Shown: positions 36,700 to 46,240 of the stretch, one piece after another
Numbering within the stretch: position 1 is the stretch's first letter
How the letters are laid out: each line of letters starts with the position of its first letter
Origin: Planctomycetota bacterium
GTDB lineage: Bacteria; Planctomycetota; UBA1135; UBA2386
Direction of reading: 5' to 3'
Assembly (NCBI GenBank): GCA_016713175.1
Contig: JADJPQ010000026.1
Coordinates: forward strand, 248,001-312,000
DNA: 64,000 nucleotides
The notes under the pieces: model-generated
Told to the model about the DNA's origin: nothing
Databases searched by the model: none
What the model saw: the letters and a program-made list of their open reading frames with translations, nothing else
Made by a program: the position numbers and the translations under genes

Positions 36700-37457
36700 G
36701 CGAACTCCTTCAGCATCTGCTGCAGCAGCAATCGGCCCCGGTGGATCCGCGAGCGCACGGTGCCGGCTGGCACACCCAGGGCTTCAGCGATCTCTTCGTA
36801 GGACAGATTCTCCATGTCACGCAGGATCACGGCCTCACGGAACTCGTCCGGCAACTCGCGCACGCAGGTGCGCACCCGCGCCGCGAACTCGTTCTGATTG
36901 GCGGCTTCGCCCGGATCCAGCTCGTCGCCGACCGGCTCGACGTGGAGGTCGTCGGTGCCGGCGATCGGGGCATCGATGCTGGTGGTCTTGCGGGCCCGCT
37001 TCTGGGCCTTGCGCCGCCGGTACTCGGTGATCGCGACGTTGGTGGCGATGGTCGACACCCAGGTCACCATCCGCGCCTGGCCATCGAACTGCGGCAGGCC
37101 CTTGTGCACGCGCAGAAACACCTCCTGACTCATGTCCTCGGCCGTCGCGCGGTCACAGTGCAGGATCGACGTCACGATGCGATACACCCGGTCCTGGAAC
37201 ATCTCGATCAGCACCCGGAACGCGTCGAGGTCGCCTTTCTGCGCGCGCAGCATCGGCTCGCGCGCCGGGTCATCGGCAGCATCCACGGGCGTTTCCCGCG
37301 TGTCGACGCGGGCACCGACCACCAGACGGGGACCGAACCCGGTGGTTCCGGAGGGCAACGGCTTTTTCTCGGCGGTCAAGGCAGGATCGCGTTCGGGCGA
37401 TGCCACGGCGTGGTCGGCGGGGCGCGGCCGGTCCGGACGGACTGGCTGCCCCAGCAT
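36696..37457 (-). CDS. ECF-type RNA polymerase sigma factor
   Basis: A 253-residue sigma-70 family protein. After a disordered N-terminal extension of about 70 residues comes region 2 (LEMFQDRVYRIV-like, with AEDMSQEVFLRVHKGLPQF and WVSTIATNVAI). A linker rich in Arg/Lys and acidic residues follows, then region 4 (VRELPDEFREAVILRDMEN, then LSYEEIAEALGVPAGTVRSR). The first ATG is at 37457; an internal ATG before LRAQKGDLDAF could also be used. Its partner is the downstream anti-sigma gene. Confidence 0.92.
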   Translation of the reverse strand: MLGQPVRPDRPRPADHAVASPERDPALTAEKKPLPSGTTGFGPRLVVGARVDTRETPVDAADDPAREPMLRAQKGDLDAFRVLIEMFQDRVYRIVTSILHCDRATAEDMSQEVFLRVHKGLPQFDGQARMVTWVSTIATNVAITEYRRRKAQKRARKTTSIDAPIAGTDDLHVEPVGDELDPGEAANQNEFAARVRTCVRELPDEFREAVILRDMENLSYEEIAEALGVPAGTVRSRIHRGRLLLQQMLKEFA

Positions 37458-37510
37458 CGGGCAGGATAACGTGGCAGACCGACCGACGGCTCGTTCCGAA
37501 CCGAACTTCC

Positions 37511-37807
37511 ATGCCCGACAACGTCTTCCAATTCTCCTGCCCGTGCTGCGGCAAGATGGTCGAGGTCGACACCCGTTCAGGACGCGCCCGCGCGGTTCGT
37601 CCGGACGAGGCCAAGGGCGGTCAGAATCTCGACACGCTGCTGCGGTCCCACAAAGGCGAAAGCCAGCGGCTGGCCGATGTGTTCGACGACGCGCAACGGC
37701 AGCAGAAGCGACAGGGCGAACGGCTGGACGACGTGCTCAAGCGGGCCAAGGACGAAGCCAGGAAGGACAAGGACGACAAGCCGCGCAACATCTTCGACCT
37801 CGAGTGA
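37511..37807 (+). CDS. Small zinc-ribbon protein of unknown function
   Basis: A 98-residue cytoplasmic protein. The N-terminus has a CPCCGKMVEVD zinc-ribbon half-site (CxxC only), followed by a charged helical C-terminus rich in Lys, Arg and Asp that ends NIFDLE. The ATG at 37511 gives the zinc motif at about residue 10. It is divergent from the sigma-factor gene and convergent with the M28 peptidase. No function is proposed. Confidence 0.75.
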   Translation: MPDNVFQFSCPCCGKMVEVDTRSGRARAVRPDEAKGGQNLDTLLRSHKGESQRLADVFDDAQRQQKRQGERLDDVLKRAKDEARKDKDDKPRNIFDLE

Positions 37808-37816
37808 GGTCGCGGT

Positions 37817-39184
37817 TCATCCCCGCCGCTTCAGCTTCTCGATCGCTTCCTTGCCGGCGTCGTTGTAGGCGGGCCTGGCTTCGCCGTCGGCCAGTTCGCG
37901 GACGAACTCGCGCAACGCGCGGATGATCGTCGTCATGTGCTCGAGATCCAGCTTGTCGACCTCGTCGCTCGGCTGGTGATAGTCGGAGTGCAAGGACCCC
38001 GCGCTGATCGAGTGAGCGACGACCCCTTCCCGGGCGAACGACAGGTTGTCGCTGGCTCCGAACAGCTGGCGAGCCATCTTGAACTCGACCAGGCCGACGC
38101 CCGCACGCCCCATCGCGGTACCGGCCATCGTCGCGAAGTCGGAAAGCTCGGCACCGGTGATCCAGGCCTTGTGGCGCTTGCCCTCCTCGGGTCGCCCGAT
38201 CATCTCGATGTTGACGTTGGCGACGATCCGATCGAGCGGGAACGGCGGGTTCTGCGCGAACGCCCGCGACCCCCGCAGCCCCTTCTCCTCGGCCGAGAAA
38301 CAGACAAACGCGACGCTGCGCGCGAGCTTCGGGCCCTTGGCAAGCGCTTCCGCCAGCAGCACGACTGCCGTGGTGCCGCTGGCGTCATCGTCGGCGCCAT
38401 TGGCGATCGCATCGCCCTTGACCGGAGCCACCATGCCGATGTGGTCGTAGTGGGCCGTCACCACGACCCACTCGTCCGGGCGGGATGCACCGCGCAGCAT
38501 GCCGACCACATTCTGCAACGCCACTTCCGTCGCCGCGGGCTTCGGCGCCGACCAGTCGATGGTCCAGCTTGCGCGTTCGAACTCCTTGCCAGCCGGCAAC
38601 ACGCCCTCGCGCACCAGGAACACCGGCCGCGCCGCCGCCCGTCGGCCGCCAAGCTGTTCATGCACGCCGGCCGCCTTCTGCCACAACGGATGATCGGTCG
38701 CGACCTCGACGACGATGGGGCGACGCCCGCCAGGCGACATCAGCAGGTCGAGCGCGCGTGGGTCGCCGACCGGCACGACCGTGGCGCCCTCGGCCTGCCC
38801 TTCCGTCGCGTCGGCGGGCCGCAACAACCGGACGTCCTGATCCGGGGTCAGCGTCGCCGACGGCGTCTGGTCGCCTTCGTGTCGCGTGATCTTGAACTGG
38901 ATCGCCGTCGAGTCCAGCCGGACACCGGGCAGCGTGTAGCCGTGCAACCAGCTGTTGTCGTAGACCTGCTGCAGTCCAGCCGCCTGGAACTGTTCACCAA
39001 GCCACTGCGCCGCGGCGGCCTGCCCGGCGCTGGGCGAATCGCGCCCCCCGCGCTCGTCGGCCGCCAACCAGGTCACGACCTCGCGCACCCGGGCCTCGTG
39101 GATCGGATCGGCCGCCGTTTGCGCGGCGGCCGAAGTCAACAGCGCGACACCGCAGAACACGCGCAACCGGGACACCAAGATCAT
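37817..39184 (-). CDS. Secreted M28-family zinc aminopeptidase
   Basis: A 455-residue protein with a signal peptide (MILVSRLRVFCGVALLTSAA). A protease-associated-like insert lies before the catalytic domain. Metal ligands and catalytic residues follow the M28 pattern: His/Asp in TAHYDHIG, Asp in NGADDDASGT, the Glu pair in FSAEEKGLRG, and a final His in HSDYHQPSDEVDKL. It probably removes N-terminal residues from peptides in the periplasm or outside the cell. The ATG at 39184 overlaps the larE stop. Confidence 0.9.
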   Translation of the reverse strand: MILVSRLRVFCGVALLTSAAAQTAADPIHEARVREVVTWLAADERGGRDSPSAGQAAAAQWLGEQFQAAGLQQVYDNSWLHGYTLPGVRLDSTAIQFKITRHEGDQTPSATLTPDQDVRLLRPADATEGQAEGATVVPVGDPRALDLLMSPGGRRPIVVEVATDHPLWQKAAGVHEQLGGRRAAARPVFLVREGVLPAGKEFERASWTIDWSAPKPAATEVALQNVVGMLRGASRPDEWVVVTAHYDHIGMVAPVKGDAIANGADDDASGTTAVVLLAEALAKGPKLARSVAFVCFSAEEKGLRGSRAFAQNPPFPLDRIVANVNIEMIGRPEEGKRHKAWITGAELSDFATMAGTAMGRAGVGLVEFKMARQLFGASDNLSFAREGVVAHSISAGSLHSDYHQPSDEVDKLDLEHMTTIIRALREFVRELADGEARPAYNDAGKEAIEKLKRRG

Positions 39185-40014
39185 GACAACACCTCGTTCA
39201 AAGCTCCGGATCGGTAGCCAAAGACATCGAGCGCAACCCACGTGTAGCCGGCAGCGCGCACGGCCTTGCCGATCGCTTCGCGCTGCGCGAACGCCTGTTC
39301 GAGTTCGTCGACCGCCACCTCGACACGCGCCAGCTGGTCGTGATGTCGGACACGCACCTGGCGCAGACCGAGGGCGCGCACTGCCTGCTCGGCCCGTTCG
39401 ATCTGCGTCAGCATCGGGGCGTCGATCGGCGTACCGTACGGCACGCGCGACGACAGACACGCCATCGCCGGTTTGTCGGCATTTGGCAGCCCGGCCGCGC
39501 GACACAACGCCCGAACGTCGGCTTTGCCGAAGCCGGCATCGACGAGCGGCGCCTGCACTGCGAACTCGGCAGCCGCACGCTGCCCCGGCCGATGGTCGCC
39601 GAGGTCGTCGACGATCGCTCCGTAGACGACAACCCAGTCCGCTGGCGCCACGTCGGCGCGGCGCGCTGCCACCGTCGTGAACAGCTCCTTCTTGCAGTAG
39701 TAGCAACGATCACCGGCGTTCCGCCGGTAGCCGGACTGCAGCAGCTCCTGCGTCGGCAACACGACGTGGCGAACGCCGATCCGTGCGGCCAGCGCCCGCG
39801 TCTCGGCCAGTTCGGCGCGCGGCATCGAGGGCGAATCCGCGGTCACCGCCACGACCCGATCGCCAAGCGCGGCCTTGCAGGCCTGCAGCAGCGCCGTCGA
39901 ATCGACGCCGCCGGAGAACGCGACGATCGCGCCGGGCAGGCCGGCGAGCCGCTCCTGCAAAGCAGCGATCTTCCGATCGTACGACCAGGCGGCCGCTGCC
40001 GGCACCACGACCAT
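39181..40014 (-). CDS. larE: ATP-dependent sacrificial sulfur transferase LarE
   Basis: Adds sulfur to the pyridinium mononucleotide made by LarB in nickel-pincer cofactor synthesis. In characterised LarE a Cys of the enzyme itself is the sulfur donor. The 277-residue product has the PP-loop FSGGVDSTALL (about residue 34), CYYCKKELF near 110, and the conserved ACLSSRVPYGTPI segment, whose Cys is the likely sacrificial residue. It is flanked by an amidohydrolase gene (2 bases away) and overlaps the M28 gene. LarB is 37 kb away; no LarC or LarA is in the window. Confidence 0.92.
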   Translation of the reverse strand: MVVVPAAAAWSYDRKIAALQERLAGLPGAIVAFSGGVDSTALLQACKAALGDRVVAVTADSPSMPRAELAETRALAARIGVRHVVLPTQELLQSGYRRNAGDRCYYCKKELFTTVAARRADVAPADWVVVYGAIVDDLGDHRPGQRAAAEFAVQAPLVDAGFGKADVRALCRAAGLPNADKPAMACLSSRVPYGTPIDAPMLTQIERAEQAVRALGLRQVRVRHHDQLARVEVAVDELEQAFAQREAIGKAVRAAGYTWVALDVFGYRSGALNEVLS

Positions 40015-40016
40015 GT

Positions 40017-41618
40017 TCAGCTCCCGGCCTCGTAGACCACCACGCCACCGATGATCGTCAGCTTGACCTTGGCCTGCAGCAGTTCGTCATCGGTGCAGGT
40101 CAGCAAGTCGCGATCGAGGATGGTCAGGTCCGCCAGTCGCCCCGGCGCGATTTCGCCGAGGTCGTTCTCGGCGAACATGGCGAATGCGGCATCGCGCGTG
40201 AAGCCGGCCAACGCCGCGGCGCGGTCGAGCTTCTGCTCGGGTCGGAGACCCTCCGCCGGCCCACCCTGCACCGCCCGTGTCGTGCAGGCGGCGAACAGCC
40301 CCAGCCTTGGATCGACGGACTCGACCGGGAAGTCGGAGCCGAACGGCACGCGCACACCGATCGCGTGGAACGACCGCCAGGCGTAGGCGCTGGCCACCCG
40401 ATCCGTGCCGAGCCGCGTCGGTGCCCACGGCATGTCGGAGGTCAGATGAGTCGGCTGCATCGACGGCAGCACCCCGAGGCTCTGGAAGCGCGCGACATCC
40501 GCCGGCGCCACGACCTGTGCGTGCTCGATCCGGAAGCGGGCCGCGGCGCGGTCGCCGGCAAAACGCGTCGCTTCGTAGACATCGAGCACCGTGCGATTGG
40601 CAGCATCGCCGATCGCATGGGTGCACAGTTGCATGCCCGCGTCGGCGCAAATCTGCGCCAGCTTCTGCAGTTCAGGCTTCGGGGTCAGCAGCAGTCCCTT
40701 CCAGCCCTTGCGATCCGCATACGGCTGCAGCAACGCGGCGCCGTAGGAACCCAGGGCGCCGTCGGCGTAGCCCTTGACCGCGCGCACGTCGATCAACCCG
40801 TCCTTGCTGCGCCACGGTCCCTTCTGGATCAGTTCGGTCTCGCCGGCCGACAGCATCACGTAGGTCCGCAGCTTCCACTTCCCGGCCAGGTGCAAGAGCC
40901 GCAGATCCTCGAGACCATGGCGACTCACGCCGGCATCGTGCACGCAGGTCAGGCCGTGGGCAAAGCACTCCTGTTGCGCCCGCAAGAGCCGAGCCTGCGC
41001 CTGTTCGGGCGTCACGTCGGTCGTGTTGACGAAGTCCATCGCCCGATCGACCAGCACGCCGGTGGGTTCACCGTCGTCGTCGTGCAGGATCTCACCGCCA
41101 GACGGCGCTTCCGTCGCCTTGGTGATGCCGCTCTTGAACAGGCCGGTCAGGTTCAGCAGACCGGCGTGCCCATCGACGCGGACCAGCCACACCGGATGAT
41201 CGGGCACTTCGGCCGACAGTTCGGCGTGGTGCGGCATCTGCTTGACGCCCCATTTGTTCTGATCCCAACCACGACCGAGGATCCACGCGCCCTTCTTGGT
41301 CTTGCTCGCCGCCGCCTTGACGCGTTCGATCACCTCGTCGTACGACCTCGCACCGACCAGATCGACCTGTTCGAGAGCAGCACCCAGTCCGCCCAGATGG
41401 CCATGCGCATCCTGCAGGCCGGGCGTCACGAACGCGCCGTGCAGGTCGAGGCGACGCGCGCCGGCCGCCGGCGGCGTTCCTGGCGGCTGGATCCGACCGG
41501 CGGTGACCACCAGTGGCCCCTCCCAGGCAGTGCCGGTGCCGGTGTGTACCCGGCCACCGACCAGTTCGAGGTCCTGCGGAACGAGACCAGCCAGCAACGA
41601 CAAGACGACGGCGAACAT
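40017..41618 (-). CDS. Secreted amidohydrolase (YtcJ-like, amidohydrolase family 3)
   Basis: A 533-residue metal-dependent hydrolase. The first 12 residues are hydrophobic (MFAVVLSLLAGL), suggesting export. Family-typical features: TPGLQDAHGHLGGLGAALEQ (the HxH metal site), the WILGRGWDQNKWG segment, LVRVDGHAGLLN, GYADGALGSYGAAL, CTHAIGDAANRTVLD, FRIEHAQVV and the late PFGSDFPVES. These match YtcJ-like enzymes; the substrate is unknown. It shares an operon with larE. Confidence 0.88.
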   Translation of the reverse strand: MFAVVLSLLAGLVPQDLELVGGRVHTGTGTAWEGPLVVTAGRIQPPGTPPAAGARRLDLHGAFVTPGLQDAHGHLGGLGAALEQVDLVGARSYDEVIERVKAAASKTKKGAWILGRGWDQNKWGVKQMPHHAELSAEVPDHPVWLVRVDGHAGLLNLTGLFKSGITKATEAPSGGEILHDDDGEPTGVLVDRAMDFVNTTDVTPEQAQARLLRAQQECFAHGLTCVHDAGVSRHGLEDLRLLHLAGKWKLRTYVMLSAGETELIQKGPWRSKDGLIDVRAVKGYADGALGSYGAALLQPYADRKGWKGLLLTPKPELQKLAQICADAGMQLCTHAIGDAANRTVLDVYEATRFAGDRAAARFRIEHAQVVAPADVARFQSLGVLPSMQPTHLTSDMPWAPTRLGTDRVASAYAWRSFHAIGVRVPFGSDFPVESVDPRLGLFAACTTRAVQGGPAEGLRPEQKLDRAAALAGFTRDAAFAMFAENDLGEIAPGRLADLTILDRDLLTCTDDELLQAKVKLTIIGGVVVYEAGS

Positions 41619-41674
41619 CGACGGTCCATGCTACGTGAGGCAGGGCGGGCCCGGGCTCGGGAATTCCGCAGCCA

Positions 41675-42637
41675 TCAGGCGGTCGGCGGTTCGTCGCAGC
41701 GGATCTCGGCATCAGGCGTGAACACGACCCGGCGACACTCGCGCCCGGCCGCGACCTTGGTTCCAGGGAACAGCAGGCACTCGGTCAGCCGCGCACCGCT
41801 GCCGACCTCCGCGCCGTTCATGACCATGCAGCGCTGTAGGCGTGCATCCGGCGCGACCGCCGTCGCCTCGCCGCGCCAGTTCGGCTGGCCGATCCGATCG
41901 AGACAGAGCAGGTTCAAGTGCAACAGATCGGCGGGATAGCTCAGATTGAGGTCGGCCCGCACGACCTCGGCGGCCTCCACCCGGTAGCCGTCGTCGATGA
42001 AGATCTGGATCGAATCGGTGATCTCGTATTCGTTGCGCATCGCGGTGCGCGGCGTGCGCCGCACGGCATCGAAGAACGACAGATCGAACAGATAGATGCC
42101 GCAACCTTTCAGGTCGGTGCGCGGGTGGCGTGGCTTCTCGATCACGCGGTGCACCAGTCCGTTCTCGCCGATCAACACGACGAAGTTGCGCTTGATCGCG
42201 TCGAGGTTCGGCTCGCGCCGGCACGCCAGCACGCCGTCGACGCCGCGGCCGACTCGCAGCCGCTGCGCCATCGACTCCAGGTTCTCGGTCTCGAAGAAGA
42301 TGTCGCCCAGGAACAGGAAGAACGGCCGATCGACATAGGGCTCGAGCCGCGACACCGCGTGCGCGATGCCGAGCATCTCCTCCTGTTCGACATAGCGGAT
42401 CTGGACACCAAAGCGTGCGCCATCGCCGAGTTCGCGAACCACCTCATGACCGAGATGGCCGATCACGATGACGATCTTGCGGATTCCGAGCGCCGCCAGC
42501 ATCTCGAGCTGGTAGGCCATCAGCGGCTTGCCGAGGACTGGCAGGATCGGCTTCGGCCACCGCTCGGAGAACGGCCGCATCCGCGTGCCCTTGCCGGCGG
42601 CGAGGATGACGCCCATCAGGTCGCTGGTGTCCGCCAT
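41675..42637 (-). CDS. Sugar-phosphate nucleotidyltransferase
   Basis: A 320-residue protein of the glucose-1-phosphate nucleotidyltransferase type. The N-terminal GT-A-like domain has LAAGKGTRMRPFSERWPKP and LGKPLMAYQLEMLAALGI, then LFLGDIFFE and EKPRHP. The C-terminal part has left-handed-helix-like repeats (VAPDARLQRCMVMNGAEVGS). It would make an NDP-sugar from a sugar-1-phosphate for envelope or exopolysaccharide synthesis; which nucleotide and sugar cannot be told. Confidence 0.85.
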   Translation of the reverse strand: MADTSDLMGVILAAGKGTRMRPFSERWPKPILPVLGKPLMAYQLEMLAALGIRKIVIVIGHLGHEVVRELGDGARFGVQIRYVEQEEMLGIAHAVSRLEPYVDRPFFLFLGDIFFETENLESMAQRLRVGRGVDGVLACRREPNLDAIKRNFVVLIGENGLVHRVIEKPRHPRTDLKGCGIYLFDLSFFDAVRRTPRTAMRNEYEITDSIQIFIDDGYRVEAAEVVRADLNLSYPADLLHLNLLCLDRIGQPNWRGEATAVAPDARLQRCMVMNGAEVGSGARLTECLLFPGTKVAAGRECRRVVFTPDAEIRCDEPPTA

Positions 42638-42668
42638 GGTTCGAAAGCCTAGCCGGCGGCGGGCGCGT

Positions 42669-44882
42669 TCATTGCGTGATGTTGTTGACGACCGACACGC
42701 GCGTGGTGATCTGGCTGGCGATCAACAGCTCAGGCCGGGCGTCGCCGTTCAGATCCTGCAACACCGCGCCGGTCGCGCCGGAAGTCCCCGGGAACCCGAA
42801 CTGCCCGGCGAAGCCGCCAACGCCATCGCCGACCAGCACACGGAAGTCGCCGCCGACCAGCGAGGCGACCAGGATGTCCGGCAGTCCATCGTTGGTCAGA
42901 TCGCGCGCCAGCAACGCCGTGGGCGTCTGGCCGGCCGGATGCCGCTGGCTGGTGAACCCGTTGGCCCCGGCGAACAGCACGGTCACCGAAGCATCGTTGC
43001 CGTTGCTGACCACCAGGTCGCTGCGTCGATCGCCATTGAAGTCGGCCGTCACCAGATAGTTGGGCGCGGTGCCGACGGCCAGGTTGATGAAGTCCGTGAA
43101 CCCGGCGTTGCCATCATTGCGCAGGATCAGGATGTCTCCCTGGTTGGCACGCGACACCGCCAGATCGACGATGCCCTCGCCGGTGAAATCGGCAGCGACG
43201 ACATCGACCGGCCCACCGCCGACCGGGAGCACGAGAGGTGCCGTCGGGAACTCGAACGGCTGCGGCGAGCCGAGCAGCACGGAGACCTCCCCGCGCCGGA
43301 AGTCGGCCACGGCGATGTCGTGACTGCCATCGCGGTTGTAGTCGGCGACGGCGACGCCGAACGGCCCCTCGGCGCCACCAAGCACGACGTTGCCACCGGG
43401 CAGCACCTCGAAAGCGAACTGGCCCGGCGACGACACGTTGTGCAAGAGCTTGACCCCGCCCGCGACCGGCACGACCAGATCGAGGCGGCCATCGGTGTCG
43501 AGGTCGATCGCCTCGAGGTTGAAGACCGGGCGCCCGACTTCGACGAACGCGTCGGGCACCAGCGCCCCGTCGGCGCGTCGGCGCAGCAACGAAACCCGCG
43601 AACTGCCGTTGCCGCCGACCGCGGTGTCGGCGACGCCGTCGCGATCGAAGTCGCCGCCGGCAACGTACGACGCCTGCGGCAGACCGCTGTCGTAGTTCCG
43701 CGCACCGATCAGTTCGCCGCCCGAGCGCGCGAGCCACAGATTCAGGCGATCGCCAAGGCCGGACAGGATCAGCAGGTCGTTGCGACCGTTGCGATCGACA
43801 TCGCCAACCGAGGGCCGCAACGGCAGGCCGGTGGCATCGAGCTGGAACGCTTCGCCGAGCTGACCGCTCGCCGACTGCGGCACGACCACGATCGACGCCT
43901 GACCGGCGATGCACCCGACCAGATCCTGCCGGCCGTCGCCGGTGACATCGGCGATGATGCTGAGCGACGCCGGCCCGGCCAGCGGCACATCGAACGACGT
44001 GAAGGGCCGGACCCCGCCCGGGCCGTTGCGATCGAAATCGGTGATCACGACGAACCTCGCGGCGTCGTAGGCCGACACCGCGAGGTCGGCCACGCCGTCA
44101 CCGGTCAGGTCACCGATCGACGTTGCCCCGGGTGACCCCGGGACCATCAGTTCGATCGGGTCGCCGTAGCTGGTCTCCGGACCGGTCAGGGTCTCGCCGC
44201 GGTAGAGCAGCACGCGTTCGTGGTGCGGGTCACTGACGACCAGATCGGGCAACGTGTCGCCGGTGACCTCGCCCATGCGCATCGTCATCGGCACGCCCCC
44301 ACCCGGCAGTGCGATCGGCGAAGCTGCCACGAATTGGCCGTGGCCGTCGCCATGGTGCACGAGGATCTCCGGGGAAACCGGTCGCGACACCAGCACATCG
44401 AGCAGGTCGTCGTCATTGGTGTCGCCGATCACGACCGCGAGCGCGTCGCTGCCGACCGGCAGCGTCGCCGCGACCGCGAACGTCGCCAGACCGTTGTTCA
44501 GCAAGATGCTGGTCTGGTTGGCGAAGTCGCGGACAACCGCCAGATCCTGGTCGCCGTCGCGATCGAAGTCGGCGGCCGCCACCCAGATCGGCCCACCGCC
44601 GAGGTTCAGTTCCTGACCAGCTGCAAACGTGCCATTGCCGCCACCGAGCAGGATCCGCAATTCGCCGGTCAGGCTGATCACGGCAAGATCCAGGTCGGAG
44701 TCGTTGTCGAGGTCCACCAGCGCGTAGTCGGAGTGGCCGCCCGACCCTGGCGCGATCTCGATGCGTGTTTCGAACCGGGGCGTCGGCGGGGGTTGGACAC
44801 CCGGCCCGCCACCCTTGTGGCGCGCACAGGCGGCGGAGAAGAGGGCCAGACCGAGCAGCACGCAGAGGCGGGGGTACTTCAT
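42669..44882 (-). CDS. FG-GAP/VCBS-repeat lipoprotein (predicted beta-propeller)
   Basis: A 737-residue predicted lipoprotein with an SAAC lipobox. The rest consists of repeated FG-GAP-like blades with the D.D.DGR.DL pattern, e.g. ALVDLDNDSDLDLAVIS, AADFDRDGDQDLAVV, DTNDDDLLDVLVSRP, DFDRDGVADTAVGGNG and DLTNDGLPDILVAS. This pattern binds calcium in known propellers. It is probably extracellular or at the outer membrane, with a binding role; no enzyme motif was seen. Confidence 0.9.
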   Translation of the reverse strand: MKYPRLCVLLGLALFSAACARHKGGGPGVQPPPTPRFETRIEIAPGSGGHSDYALVDLDNDSDLDLAVISLTGELRILLGGGNGTFAAGQELNLGGGPIWVAAADFDRDGDQDLAVVRDFANQTSILLNNGLATFAVAATLPVGSDALAVVIGDTNDDDLLDVLVSRPVSPEILVHHGDGHGQFVAASPIALPGGGVPMTMRMGEVTGDTLPDLVVSDPHHERVLLYRGETLTGPETSYGDPIELMVPGSPGATSIGDLTGDGVADLAVSAYDAARFVVITDFDRNGPGGVRPFTSFDVPLAGPASLSIIADVTGDGRQDLVGCIAGQASIVVVPQSASGQLGEAFQLDATGLPLRPSVGDVDRNGRNDLLILSGLGDRLNLWLARSGGELIGARNYDSGLPQASYVAGGDFDRDGVADTAVGGNGSSRVSLLRRRADGALVPDAFVEVGRPVFNLEAIDLDTDGRLDLVVPVAGGVKLLHNVSSPGQFAFEVLPGGNVVLGGAEGPFGVAVADYNRDGSHDIAVADFRRGEVSVLLGSPQPFEFPTAPLVLPVGGGPVDVVAADFTGEGIVDLAVSRANQGDILILRNDGNAGFTDFINLAVGTAPNYLVTADFNGDRRSDLVVSNGNDASVTVLFAGANGFTSQRHPAGQTPTALLARDLTNDGLPDILVASLVGGDFRVLVGDGVGGFAGQFGFPGTSGATGAVLQDLNGDARPELLIASQITTRVSVVNNITQ

Positions 44883-45074
44883 GGACGAACGGGAACGTTG
44901 CGAAACCGGGCTGGCAGAGTCTAGCACGGAATGTCGCTCGAGCCGGTGGGCCGCAACACTGGGTACGGTCACCCGCTGGAGAAGCCGACTCATGGCGGCT
45001 CAACCGGCGCTGGCAACGGCCCCTCACGCAGGCGCCAGGCGGTGTACCGTTGGTTCCCTCGTCGGCGGCGGGTC

Positions 45075-45611
45075 TCAGGTTTCCGCAACCAGGTAGCTGC
45101 GCGCCCGCTGGACATAATGGCGCGCCCGCCAGACCATGTCGGCGGCCTCGGCCTCGGTGACCTGACGGACGATCCGCCCGGGCATGCCGAACACGACCGA
45201 TCGCGGCGGGATCACCGCGTTCTCCTTGATCAGCGCGCCGGCACCGATCAGCGAGAACGCGCCGATCCTCGCACCACCGAGCACGATGCTGCCCATGCCG
45301 ATCAGCGCGTGTTCGCCGACCTCGACGCCGTGCAGGATCACGCCGTGGCCGATGGTCACCCCGCGACCGATCCGCAACGGTGCGTCGATGTCGACGTGGA
45401 TGCAGGTGTTGTCCTGCACGTTGGTGTCGTCGCCGATCTCGATCCAACTGTCGTCGCCGCGCATCGTCACACCAAACCAGATGTTGACGTCGTGGCCGAG
45501 CCGCACATCGCCGACGACGGTCGCGTTGTCGGCGACCATCGCGCCGCCGCGTCGCCGCAGGCGGCCAACCATGTCGGGGTGGACGAGGAACTGGCGGGAT
45601 TCGAGGGTCAT
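45075..45611 (-). CDS. Gamma-carbonic-anhydrase-like hexapeptide-repeat protein
   Basis: 178 residues of left-handed beta-helix hexapeptide repeats, e.g. ATVVGDVRLGHDVNIWFGV, DDTNVQDNTCIHVD, VTIGHGVILHG and EHALIGMGSIVLGGARIG. The spaced His residues in NTCIHVD, GVTIGHGVILHG match gamma-carbonic-anhydrase/YrdA zinc sites. Catalysis is not assured, because many family members act as transferase-like or metal-binding proteins. The start at 45611 overlaps the CPBP gene stop. Confidence 0.88.
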   Translation of the reverse strand: MTLESRQFLVHPDMVGRLRRRGGAMVADNATVVGDVRLGHDVNIWFGVTMRGDDSWIEIGDDTNVQDNTCIHVDIDAPLRIGRGVTIGHGVILHGVEVGEHALIGMGSIVLGGARIGAFSLIGAGALIKENAVIPPRSVVFGMPGRIVRQVTEAEAADMVWRARHYVQRARSYLVAET

Positions 45612-46240
45612 TGCGGGTAGAGCAGATCCAGATGGGCCGGCCACGACACGGTCACCAGCACGGTGAGGCCGTTGTGCACGGCATGAGCGAACACCGCCGG
45701 CGCCAGTGCCCGTTCGCGCTCGCGCAACCTCGCGAACAACAGCGACAGCAGGCCGATCGGCAACGCGTAGCCGACACCGTGGACGAGGCCGAACGCCGCG
45801 GCCGTCAGCAGATGCGTGGCGGTCCTGGACAGCAGGCCGTGCAGCGCCGTGAACAGGTAGCCGCGAAACAGCAGTTCTTCGGCCAGCGGCGCCAGCACGG
45901 CGATGCCGACCACCTGCGGCCAGAACCCCGGCAGCGAACTCCCCTGGGCCGCGAGCTGTTGCAACATCGGCTGCGGTGCCAACGGAGCACCACACCACGC
46001 CAGGACGCGCAGGTAGACGATCACGAACAACAGCCAGCCCAATGCAAACGGCACGTAGGCGCGCAGCACCGGCCAGGGCCGCAGTGGCAACCAGGCCACC
46101 GCCGGCGGCCAGACGACCGCCATCGCCGTGAGCAACACCAGCGCGGCCGGCAGATCGACGAGCCAACCGAGCGCCGCCACCGTGAACGCGACGGCAGCCT
46201 GCAACGGCGGCTGTGCTGGCAATCGACCGCGGTCGGTCAT
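45608..46240 (-). CDS. CPBP-family intramembrane metalloprotease
   Basis: A 210-residue membrane protein with about six hydrophobic segments. Motif 1 is APLAEELLFRGYLF (EExxxR), motif 2 is AAFGLVHGVGY (FxxxH) and motif 3 is FAHAVHNGL (HxxxN), the full CPBP/Abi signature. Some relatives process prenylated or other membrane proteins; the substrate here is unknown. It overlaps thiG upstream and the carbonic-anhydrase-like gene downstream by four bases each. Confidence 0.9.
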   Translation of the reverse strand: MTDRGRLPAQPPLQAAVAFTVAALGWLVDLPAALVLLTAMAVVWPPAVAWLPLRPWPVLRAYVPFALGWLLFVIVYLRVLAWCGAPLAPQPMLQQLAAQGSSLPGFWPQVVGIAVLAPLAEELLFRGYLFTALHGLLSRTATHLLTAAAFGLVHGVGYALPIGLLSLLFARLRERERALAPAVFAHAVHNGLTVLVTVSWPAHLDLLYPQ

